From assembly GCF_000003815.2 (NCBI RefSeq), contig NC_049983.1:23971939-24035938 (forward strand): a stretch of 64,000 bases of DNA, given 5' to 3'. The position numbers and the translations under genes were made by a program. Numbering within the stretch: position 1 is the first letter of the stretch; every line of letters begins with the position of its first letter. Positions 23,601-35,600 of the stretch are shown here, piece by piece. This DNA is from Branchiostoma floridae (lineage: Eukaryota > Chordata > Leptocardii > Amphioxiformes > Branchiostomatidae). The notes beneath the pieces were generated by a model. It was not told where the DNA came from and searched no databases. It saw only the letters and a list, made by a program, of their open reading frames with translations.

Positions 23601-26600
23601 GTTTGCCGTGATAGCGAGTCTTCGGACGGGCCANNNNNNNNNNNNNNNNNNNNNNNNNNNNNNNNNNNNNNNNNNNNNNNNNNNNNNNNNNNNNNNNNNN
23701 NNNNNNNNNNNNNNNNNNNNNNNNNNNNNNNNNAACTCCCTGTTGAAGAAGGCAAATATTTTATCTCGTATTATCTCATATTAACATTTATTATTATAAT
23801 ACCGGTACGTTTAAGACGATTTCTGTAGCCATACTGATTTGACAAATTGTCAAAGCATCATTTTCTTCAGTTGCATGTTGCTGTTATAGCTTACCCTAGT
23901 CACTTCTTTTGTATAACTTTTCTGCCACTGGTGTCCTGCTTAGAGATTAGTATCGTGGTAATCTCAGTTCCGGAGCAAACTCCCTTCCTCGGCAAACTCC
24001 CTTTCCCGGAACAAAAGAACATAGTCGACTAGTCAACGTTGAAAATCGCGGAACAACGCCCTCCCCCCCCCCAAAAAAAACAGCCCCGTTCCGAAGACTG
24101 CAAGGGAGTCTAGGTGATACAGTTGTCGTTCCTAGATGAGGGTGGTTTCGCTACCCAAACATGAGAGCCGTTTCGACATTCCTCCGCACTATTTCCGTAG
24201 AAAGCAAAGTCAAATGCCGACTGCAATATCATCGCTACAGTTGTATACGGAAGTTCCTTGATCCTTGAAGCCATGGGAGAGAACTTTGGCCCGACGGTGG
24301 TCCTGTTATTATTAGTTGCAGCTGACGTCCTGTCGTCCTGTTCCGCGATCTTGAGTAGAAACTCCTTGCTGATGTAAAATAATGACCAATGTTCCTCGGT
24401 ACCCTCAGATAACGCACCCTGGTATATAGACACACTTGGACAGCAAGAACGCACATCCACACGCAAAGACGCGGAATTCACAATACCAACTCAACTGAAG
24501 AATTTGAAAATTGTGACTGGCACGTTGAGTGGCCGAAGGTTTGACCCTATAATTGTGCGAGGAGAAATTCTATTGGCTTTTTCTGAAGAATTTGCATGGG
24601 CACAGACACAAAGAGCTGTGAACTACCGCTAGTACCAGCCATGATGTCTATTGTTACAATCACGTCAAGGAGGTTGTTTGAATTGCCAGATTACCCGTAT
24701 TTCACAGTAAAACAATACCTGCCTAGAAAGATGTGAAACATGCCGCTGTGATTATCAACAGCTTGAAACATCGGTAGAAATTTAACGTTCAACGTTGTCA
24801 TTTAGTTTATACAATCAAGAACATAACCCGGGACAAAAATTTAGTACATCGAGTCAAGGAGGTTATATCTTAACATAGATCATTTCACTCAGTTTGTGCG
24901 TCGACAGTAGCCAAAGTTAGAGACAGTAACCAAGAAAATGGACTGTATTTTGTCCCGTGTTCTCTCTATTCTTTTGACAAAAATCTGCCCATAAATCAGA
25001 TCGCAGTCCTATCCTGGTTTTCCCTATGTCCAACGTCGTTTCAGTTCAACTTCCTCGCTATGACGCGACAGGCACTCTATAAAAACATCGTACATCACTA
25101 GTTTACGAATTTCCAAATTAAACTTCTTTGGTTAGTTTATTTTCCTAGCTCAGAGGTGTGAGAGAGAGTTCAGTGATCATAAGTGCTGAGCTGTAGCTGG
25201 TGTAGTTCTGACCAAAGATTATCTTGCAGGCTCTCTGCTGTACTCGCTCTATTGACTTATAATTAGATTCAGCAACAGTCAAACCTGGATGCCATGCTTG
25301 GCATGCGTATTCGAAAACCGGGCGCACATAACCAATATAGACAAGAACAAGGTCACATGTAGTCAGGCGATACTTGGAATGACTTGAAATTTGGCTCAAG
25401 GGTAGAGTGGGCCAATACCCCATACTTTTTTTTCATGTTTTTCATATCTGCCCCTAAAATGATTTTATTGAGTTTTTTTTTTGCAATATTTAGACCAAAA
25501 CTGTATATTTTGGCCCTTGTACCCTGGTTTTACATCAGAATGACCTGAGATTTGGTACAGAGGTGCCTTGATCATATGCCCACATGGAGTCAATAACGAA
25601 GAGATCTTTATTTGCATGTTCCTGCCCACATGGGCTAAATGCAGTGATTCAATAGTTGCATGGAATACTAAAGACAGATACTATTACAAGTAGTGCTACA
25701 ATCAAACAATTGGATTAAAAATATATTACTAGAGTGTTAACTAAAATGTTACACTAGAGCTATGCTATTACTAAAACTATTGTTTACATGCCTCTTCCCT
25801 CTTTTTAAAACGTATATACGAACTCACATAGTTTTTGTTGTACATGTACAATGTTGTCTCTGGCTGTCATTATATATACAAATAGTTCGTCTTTGGTTAA
25901 CTGTTTACATCGGGGGTCTACAAGGAGAACACTGTTAAAAGAATTGCGTATATCACTGTATATGGGACACTCTACTAGAAAATGGACTACATTTTCTATA
26001 AGGTTGGAGTTACAGAGTGTACCGAGTCTGTCATTCGGAGGAATCTGGTTGTATCTTCCCACTTCAATTTGTAGAGGATGATCACTTATTCTTAATCTAA
26101 GCCAAGGCGCGGCGATGGTTGAAATTATGTGACATATACTGTATATTTAGGTACTGTTCTCTTTCGTATGCATGTTTGATTTTTTTATATGTTCTTGATT
26201 TGTTTCCTTGATTTTCGTTTTTACCATTAAGGGTTCAGGCCTGAGTAGAATGTTTGAAGGAAAATGTCCTTTAGTCTTTGCTTCACTTCCGACTGCGCTG
26301 ATGGCATATTACGGTCGTGACTTAACAATAGGTAGGCATAACCAGACTCCTCCAAAATCTTACTTACATTAGACAGCCAGCATGGTATATTACGTCCATG
26401 TAAGTCTTGTTGTACCAGAAATGCTTCATATTATAAACTATTTATTGGTACATCTCTAGTTAATGTACAGTAATAGGAATAGAGTCTGATGTAAGCCTTG
26501 ATCCACAAAGGAAATCTGCCGAGTTCCGCCCTTATAGCGAGGTTACTACATTGTAGCATTTCTTGAAGTTGATGATGATGATGATGAATGGTTTATTGGT

Positions 26601-29600
26601 AAAAAATCACTCGCAGCCTGTTTGGCTGAATTGCGGATTTCGTACACATAATTTTGTCCAGCCAGAGCTAATTCTAGAAATATTAAAACATCTATAACAT
26701 CAATTATATCTTAAACATTTAAATGACAATTAAAATTCTGACATTGATAAAGCCAAATAAGTGAGTGTAGCAACACTTTAAAACACAACAGATATCCTTA
26801 GATACAAAGACATTAGGCATTCAAAACGCGCACAACGTAGGGGATCGGCGAGTTTCTTCAAGTCTGTCAGTCCTACATTTCACATGTCGATATTTGTCAC
26901 AGTTTCTGGTGGTTCTGTTGTGATAGTCCGATCCCTTTGGTGGTAGCATTGACGGTCTGTGTCTGTCCAAGTAGGTTCCGAACTTAAAGCACAGATCTCG
27001 CCTGCGGTCCGACAGCAGTGGGATGTTTAAGTTCTTCCTGGCTTGTTCGTAGTTGGTGAAGCTTCTGCCTAGTATTGTCCGAACAGCTCTCCGCTGCACT
27101 GCTTCAAGCCTGTCTGACTGTGCACAGGTGAGGCCCGGATGCCAAACTGGCGCGCAATACTCCAGTACTGGTCTTACAAACGATGTGAAAATGGTGACAA
27201 GGTCCTGAGTGGGTAGGTTGAAATGTTTAAAGGGGAACTAAACCTTTTTTTGTAAAGCATTCTGCAATATTTTAAATACATCAAAAAGTCCAGTTTTTAC
27301 TTGTTTTACGTTAGTCCATCATAGATTAGCGTTTCCACAACATTTGAACTTCGCGGCGTTTTGTTGTCGAGCCCGGGAAGTACCGCGACCTTTGACCTCT
27401 GTGACGTATTCCGACCACCAACCTCCATACTGCTAAATACGCCAATACGCTATACCACGGCTTTGTCACCACGCTACTCTCCCAATGATGGATTCTGGCG
27501 ACTTGGAGGGAGTAAACGAGTTTGAGGGCTTTGAGGAGTACGAGGGGTTTGACCCACAGAATATAACTCCGTTCAACTACCAGCCCAGGCGCCCAGCGAG
27601 ATCGGCCGATGAGACTGGGGAGGGCGGCGCCGTTGGAGCTACTTCTGTCGCCCCGTCGACACATCCAGAACTTATCGAGGCTGTCAGCGTCGTCGAATGC
27701 GACGGGACCGATGTTGAAACCTTTCTTGCGGGAGTTACTACAAACTACGCAGGAAGGCATGGCGCCCCCCTCCCCACATTTCAGCTGGACGAACTCGCGG
27801 GGAAAAAAAAAACTCCTATTTTCTGGAAAACTCTATTTATACGATAAGTTCCCGCGCAGTCAAGATGTGTGTTGGACATGCGAGCTGGGGCAGGTTGGTG
27901 GTCGGATTACGTCACAGAGGTCAAAGGTCGCGGTACTTCCCGGGCTCGACAACAAAACGCCGCGAAGTTCAGATGTTGTGGAAACGCTAATTTATGATGG
28001 ACTAACGTAAAACAAGTAAAAACTGGACTTTTTGATGTATTTAAAATATTGCAGAATGCTTTACAAAAAAAGGTTTAGTTCCCCTTTAAGCTTCCGCAAG
28101 AAGAAAAGCCGACCGTTAGCTTTCCCTATCATTCTGGTGACCTGCGTCTCCCATTTCAAGTCTTTCTGCAGCCACACCCCCAGAAGAAGCATGATTGGCA
28201 CAACCTCAAGGGGTAATCCATTAATGGTGAGTACTGGCGGAGGGGGCGGACATTTCATAAAGCAGAACGTGATGACTTGGCATTTGTCTGGGTTAAGTAA
28301 CATGTGGTTATTGCGAGACCAGTCAGTGAAACCGTCCAATTCATTCTGCATTGATGATGGTTCGAGGTAGTGGCGCGATTCTGCCATGGACAGATCATCA
28401 ACATATTTCCACTGATTAAGCAGTGCGTCCCTCATAGCGTCATCAAACACCACTAGAAAAATTAACGGACCTAGGAGCGTCCCTTGTGGCACTGAACAGG
28501 TCAGTACCTCCCAGTCAGAGAGTTGGCCTCCATAGCGAACTCTTTGCCGCCGCTGGGTTAGAAAGTCGCAGACCCACGGGATTAGTTCCCCCCGTACTCC
28601 GAGTCGTAACAGCTTCTGGATGGCTAAAGTGTGGTCTATTCTATCAACTTAGGCTTTTGAAAAGTCTGTCATAACCATAATTGATTGTGCAAATGTTCTT
28701 GGCCTTTTCAGATTCCCTACAGAGGAAGTCTATCAAGCTGACCAGATACAGTGTTGTAGAGCGGCCTTTTAGGCAACCAAACTGCTGTTGGTCCAGTGAC
28801 GCACTTATGTCCTCCAAAATCCAGTTCGAAACGAAGGACTCTGTGACCTTGGCGAGTTGAGATGTTAGAGAGACTGGTCTGAGTTTGTCGACTGATGGAG
28901 GTTGTGACTTGGGTAAGGGCACTACTGTGGCGTCCTTCCATACTTGTGGGACGTAACCTTCCTTGAAAGAAGCATTCATCATGTCTGTGACCGGACCACT
29001 TATTTCACATGCAAATTCCTTCAGGATTCTAGTACTCAACTGGTCTGGCCCCGACGCCTTGCCGGCCTTCAGTTTGCGCAGACGGTTGTAGGTATCCCAC
29101 ACGTTGACCTCAGGTGGGCATGACTTGACGGGCCTGTATGCTGGTAACTGTTCAGGATCCAGGGGCGGTCTTCCCTGTGCCACCTCTGCAAACTTCTTGT
29201 TGATGTGGTTTGCGATGAAAGTGTTGTCTGCTTCGTCTTGACCGGGGATGTTGAGTGAGAGCTCTGACTGCTGTATATTCAGGATGGTCTTTATCTCTCT
29301 GTACCAATCCGCCGGATTTTCTACCTTGAGATTTTGTACCCTGTGCCGATAGAAAGACTTTCACGCTTTTTTTACTTCTCTGTTCACCTTGTTACGCAGG
29401 TATTTCCACAAGGCAGTCTTGTTTTCTGAGAATGCTTTCTGCCGTCGGCGAATCATGTCCTTGATGTCTGGTTTTAACCACGGCTTGTCATTGCTGTGCA
29501 TTGTTACCTGCTTGGTTTGGAAAAACTTGTTTATAGCATCTTCCATTGCTGTGTAAAAGGCCTCGGCCTTGCCGGCACAGGTAGGAGATGTGTACACTTC

Positions 29601-32600
29601 GTCCCAGGATTGAGAACATATCCATTGGCCAAAGACTCGGCGGTCGGAGTCGCGGATAGGTCTCACTGTCTTGCACTTGGTAAAGTTCTCTTTCCTTGTT
29701 ATCTGCGGTTCCCACAAAACCGTGCTGTGATCACTCAAACCCAAAGGGCTACATACTTGGGGAATTTTGTAGTGTTTCTCTAGATTGGTGATAATCAGGT
29801 CTAACATAGCCTGTCCTCTCGTTGGTTCTTTGACGAACTGGGATAGGTTGTTTCCGTTGCAGAGTTGACCTATATCCAGGTGGTTGAAATCCCCCAACAG
29901 AATCATTCCAGCATCAGGGTTACGTGTTCGTATGTCGTCTGTGGCAGAGACGAGGTGTTCTAGTAGCAGTTCCTGGTGAGGTGAGGATGGCAGGTTGTAG
30001 ACGGCACCCACGACAACTTGTGACACCCCTCTGGGCAGACGTCTCGGTCTTACTGACACCCATATACACTCCAGCTCAGGAGGAACAGTAATATCTGGTA
30101 CCAGTCCAGCAGGTATGGAATTCCTTACGTATACGGCCACCCCTCCGCCTCTTCTTGTTGTGCGGCACTTGGAGAAGAGTAACCCTTCAATAAAAAGACA
30201 GGACTCAGGGATGGTTGGGGAGAACCATGATTCAGCCACTACACCAATATCCACAGGGTGGTCTGACAGGTAGCTTTGGTACTCATCCAGCTTGTTGACG
30301 AGCGATCTGGGGTTGCACAGGCAAACAGAGGGAGTTGTTGCTTGTGTGACACAAGCTACGTCTTTCTTGGGATTTATTTCACAGATAACCCGACTGTGTG
30401 TCCTTCGCCATGTGTCATTGTTGTTGTTAAAAACGGGGATAATTCGGTTCATTACTTGGGCGGTGATCTGACGAGCCAAGTTTCTGCCCCCTCGACATCC
30501 TCTCGCATGGAAAACTCTTTTGATACCACAATCAATGAGAGAACGCTTTACTGCATGTGTAAGTTTACTGTATGATCGGAGGGCTCAAAGAGTTGTCGAC
30601 GAGTAGACCAGCTGTTTTAAAGACATCGTGTTAGGTGTGACCTGGAGTAACCCCGCCACGTAGCATACACAAACAGGTAAAAAGTTGCTGGTTTGTCCTA
30701 TTTCCCCGATCCAAAAGTGACTTATACGTTAAAACATGTGGAGATTGTTCAAACTTGCCATGATCAGGATGATGTACTCCTGTATCCAAGGACAACGCTC
30801 CTCAGGACGCTAAATAGCAGGGTGGTTGGGGAATTCCTTTGTCTTGTAGTAGCTTCCCTCCCCACGGTCGGCGTCACGCCAGGATCATGTCGAAAATCTC
30901 CGTCAATTTAGGCAAAAACGCTTCAAAAGGAGAGTCAGAAGTTGGAAAAGTCATAACTACACGTTTCTCCTTGTAGATTCCCCCTCGATGGTAACTTTCT
31001 GCACTGGAAACACACTTTTTGGGCCTGGAAAGTGCAGGAGCTAAAGTAAGGTGGGGCTGCTGTAAAAGCGCCGCCTATCGAGTTGAAGGTGAAAGTGGTG
31101 CTCAATGCAGCATTAGAGCCAGAAGCTTTCATGCTTTATTAAGGTGGCACTGGTGCCGTCTACCATGGTAATTTCATGGTAAGTATGAGCTGTCCAGGTT
31201 TCCCTCCCCAAACTGTCAAGGAAGGAAAGCTTTGAAGCAACAAGAGGGGATGGTGCTGCATTGGAGCCATTTCCTGTCACGGTGATTATCGAGTGGTAAC
31301 ACTCCACCATTAGATTGACCCCCTGTGCCCTTTGAAGCACAGAATCTGCTGTCTTTCCAGTTGAAATGGAACTATTGTTTTGAAGAAATTATCTGTAGCT
31401 ACATTTTTTAAAGTTAAAATATACCTTAAAAGTTTTAAAGTTTTACTATTTTGGAATTTTCATAATTCATGTTGACTATTAACTGAGTGAACTTGAAAAA
31501 GTTCTTGAGAACTATACAGGTCCCAAGTCCATATATGGTCACTATTTGGCTCCTATAGCATAATTAAATAACTTAAGACTTGTAGATGCCCTGACATGTG
31601 CAAGAAAAACATTATTCCTACTGTAGACGACTAGATAATGGACAAGAAATGTGGTACGGATTCAAACATGTTTTTGAAGTTCCATGTCAGCTGTTAACAA
31701 GTCTGCAGAATACATGTCAGACGCTAACTATATGTCTTTCTCGTGGTTAAATAATTGTCTATTTTAACCCAAAGGATGTCTTCACTTTTACTATTCAATC
31801 TAGTGACTTAGGTATCTATATTGCTTTTTGTACATAGATATCAAACCACCTGAATTACGCTTAGCTTTCTTTGATTTTGTTCTATGACTACTAAAATAAA
31901 GGAAACTAGAGTTCGGCGACCTCATACCTCCATGAAAATTTAGAGCTTTTGTAAATTTCATGTAATTGACTAAAACATTAACATAATTTATGCATGGTGT
32001 TGTTCATCATTGAATGACGTACACATGTCACAATTATAAAATTCCCATTATTAATCATAAAGCGGTTTTGCGATTTTTCCATAAATTATGCAAATAAGTT
32101 CCTCATTACCATATTTGGTATCTGCTTACATTCCACCTATCATAATTACCATGTGTTACATTTATTGAAGTCCAGTTATTAAAAACAATGGAATTATACA
32201 ATTTCCTCATTAATAATGCAAATTAAGTCCTCATTTGCATAACATGTATATCATTATGAAAATCTTTGCCTAAGCTACCTGCATGCCTAAAATGCAGGCA
32301 ATCCGTCGTTCCTTTCTGCAGTTATCCTCTTTGGAATGTCTTGACAAAAACGCCCCTGCAGTTCTACAATTAAATGTTAGAGGGCTGAAACTTGCCCCAC
32401 TTTGTCATGTCACTAAAAGCTATCTACCACCTAAATGTCAGGACCATAGCATGTCTGGAACAAGAGATACATTGAAAAAACTGCTATGATAGAATATTAT
32501 CATTAATTATGCAAATGTACTCCTATTTTGCATAATTAGTATCTTATCTTGTACAACATTGTCTAAGGTACCTACATACCAAAAATCATGAAAATTCGTT

Positions 32601-35600
32601 GTTCCCTTCTTGAGTTATCGTCTTCAGAAGTTTTTGACAAAAATGCCCCTGCTATCCCAAAACTAGACGCTAGGGGGCTCAAACTTATGTCATTTCTTCC
32701 TGAGCACAAGAGCTATCTAATACTCAAAAATCGTGGCCATAGCTTGTTCAGAACACCGAGATAGCAAAACCGGAAGTTGCGCTGCAGTACCAAGGGAAGC
32801 CGCTAGGGGGCCCCAAATCTAATCATTTCCAGCTTTCATCACACACTACCAACACACCAAGTATGAAACCAATCCACCCAGCCGTTCTTGAGTTATTTTG
32901 TTTACACACACACACACACACAAACACACAGACAGACACACAAACGCAGGGTAAAATATAACCTCCATGACATTTCATGGAGGTAATTAGGAAAGGACAA
33001 CTCACCGGTATGCCAGGTTTCGGATAAGGATAAGAAGTCGAACCCTTCAATCTGACTAATGAAATCTCTATCATCTAATTTACTACCTAAGCCGTGTATG
33101 TTCAAGAAACCAAAGGATATGCCAAAGTTTCTACTGCTACTAGGAAGTCATTTCTGCGGCACTCCTTAGTCTGTTTGCTCTTATGAGGGATGCACATGAT
33201 CAGCGGGATCCATGAGGTCTGTCACTGAGTCCGAAAGACGGGTCTGGGGGATGTCCATACCAGCCCCTGTCCATGTGGAAGTAAGGGAAGGGTGGAGGTC
33301 CTATCCACCGGTGCTGTCCGAAGCCCAAATAAGCGAAGTAAGGAATAGGTTCTAGAGCACTCGTTCGATGACAACAGCCCGGCGCCTGCATGCGCAAGGG
33401 GACGCAAGGCTTTTCCGGTGTTGGAACACCGGTTCGAACGAGCGTTTGAACCCATTCCATAATTTGCTCATGAGTAGGGACCAATCAGCGCCTGCTTCCG
33501 AAATTTGGACGATTCCAGACGTTTAGATGGTCCGTGTTCCCATACGGAAACACAGAGAAGCGACTGTATATAGTGTAAAATGAATGTCAGAGCTAGTAGC
33601 GACTGTTTATAGTGTATAATGAACGCCGGAGCGAACTACTTTCCGGATGGTACCCAGACTAGGCCTTGACATGACTTTGCGTAAAACTTAATCAAAGAGG
33701 CAGCCAATGATCTAGCCTGACTCAATATCCCAAGGAGGATTCGGCAGCCAATCAGCGAGCCTGGTGTTATTTGGAAGAGTCCATTCATGCACGGGGGACT
33801 TTCTTTAAAAATCTAATTCCTGACTGGGTTTCTTATACAAAGACTGTGTTTTCAGTTGGAGTATTTCTGGACTGGTCTAATTTGCAATTTTAAAGGGGTG
33901 TGCTGGAAGATTCAATTCTTGAACAGAAGGGGGCATTTCATAAAATACATTTTTAGACTTTGGTGATAATGTCAATGTCCTATTTTAGTGGAAGTATTTT
34001 TGTCTGCTCCACTTTACACAGGGGTATCACAGGAAGAGTCCATTCTTGCACGGAGGGGTTATTTTTTTCACATTTGGTTTGGATGGGTGATGATTCAAAA
34101 TTCCATTTTTAGTGGGAGTGTTTTTGGACTGGTCTGTTAATATACCTTTTCATGCATTCATAGCTAAATTCAATTTTGGATTCGGTTTCTTATTCAAAAG
34201 GCCAAGTTTTCAGTGGCAGTATTTCTGGACTGGTCTACTGTGCAAATTCACATGGGGTGCACTGGAGTCCATTCTTGCACGTGGGGATTTTGTAAGATTC
34301 ATTTTTGGCTTAAACTGTCATTAGTAAAAGTGATTTTTTCAAATGGGTGATTTTGGAACAGTCTATGTTGCATGGTGAGGGAGATGGCTGAAATATGCTG
34401 TATTTGCTCTCAAGAAAATGTCAGCCTTTTTAGTTCATATCATAAGAATGTTATAATAATAAATATACCTGTGTATACACTCATTTTGTAAACAGTTATT
34501 GTCCCAACTGTTGTTCTATCCAGCGTGGCTGGACATCTCTGCATGCGGCCAGCAAATACGGGCAGACTGAGATAGCAGAGCTCCTTATCCAACATGGTGC
34601 TGACCTGGAGGCGAAGGACAACGTAAGTAGCTACATGTATATCCCTGCCCTCATTTTTTCTGACATGGAAACACGGGCGTGCATAATTACTGTTTCCTGT
34701 CCTGTCAATCACCATGATTGACGGCACTCAGAAGTAAGAATCCTGGATATCCAGTTCACATATTACGTTTTGGGCCAAATCCTGAGAAGTACAAAATACT
34801 TCCACTAAAAAGGACTTAGACATAATCACCAAAGTTCAAAAATGAATCTTAAAAAATGCCCCCCTCCATACAAGAATGGACTCTTTCAGCACACCCTCTT
34901 TAAATTAATCAGTCCAGAAATACTCCCACTGAAAACACAGCCTTTTGTATAGCAACCCAGTCCAAAATTGAATTTGAAAAAAGTCCCCTTTGCATGAATG
35001 GACTCTTCCAGATAACCCCATGCTCGCTCATTGGCTGCGAATCCTCCACAGTATATTAATTTATGCTAGATCATTGGTTGCCTGCTTGATTAAGTTCTAG
35101 ATACAGTCAAACCTGCCCAAGACGACCACCCGGGGGACCGGGCAAAAGCGGTCGATTTGGACAGGTGGTCGCTGAGAAGAGTATTGATTCACATTATGTC
35201 CGATACATAGTATAAATGGTTTCCGTTGTGTTAAATGGCAAATAGCAGTAAGCACATGGACGCAAAGAAGTTAATGTAAGTGTCATGAGGTGTTTGATGT
35301 TAAATACAACATGCCCTGTGGTGAAGTCAAATACATGTAACGTGAAAAAATTGGAACAAATTGGAACGTGACATTCTTTCCTGCGCCAAAAGAACTCTAC
35401 TCTTAAAAAGATATGTTACTTCCTTTTTCAAATCAAATTTATACCATACAGTGAAGTTAACGTGCTGTACATGTTGCATTCCTACGACCAGTATTATTCG
35501 TGTTTAGTTGGCTATACAGTTTCTCTTTTAAAAAACTTCTGTAAAAACTAAATTCAGACTTTCTTACAACTGAATTTCCTCCCATAGACCCACCTATTGA

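Larger units (their letters stand above)
26575..30480 (-). mobile_element. Near-full-length LINE (minus strand), split by a TTAA element
   Basis: Reading from 30480 down: AP endonuclease, reverse transcriptase, C-terminal segment (27226-26821) and a 3' tail ending in an (ATC)n run (about 26575-26590 on the plus strand as GATGATGAT). AATAAA lies just before this tail. Damage seen: a frame break at a seven-A run (29367-29373), a second break plus stop near 28650-28680, and an 855-bp insertion at 27231-28085. Family is CR1/L2-like by motif order and microsatellite tail. Confidence 0.88.
20003..34523 (+). other. Intron 2 (14.5 kb), largely transposons
   Basis: The first part (about 20225-20470 and 21140-21375) matches intron sequence before exons 5 and 6. 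An insert at about 20480-21135 ends in a hairpin of GGTGTCATAATGCCTGGT and its complement (21018-21105). The stretches 22281-23511, 24062-25144, 26063-26574 and 30480-31914 show no gene or element I can name; short frames there lack motifs. Confidence 0.55.

Noticed and set aside
24110-24481. 123-residue minus-strand frame
   Set aside because: No recognised motif, no exon-like borders; overlaps another frame of similar quality. Left unannotated.
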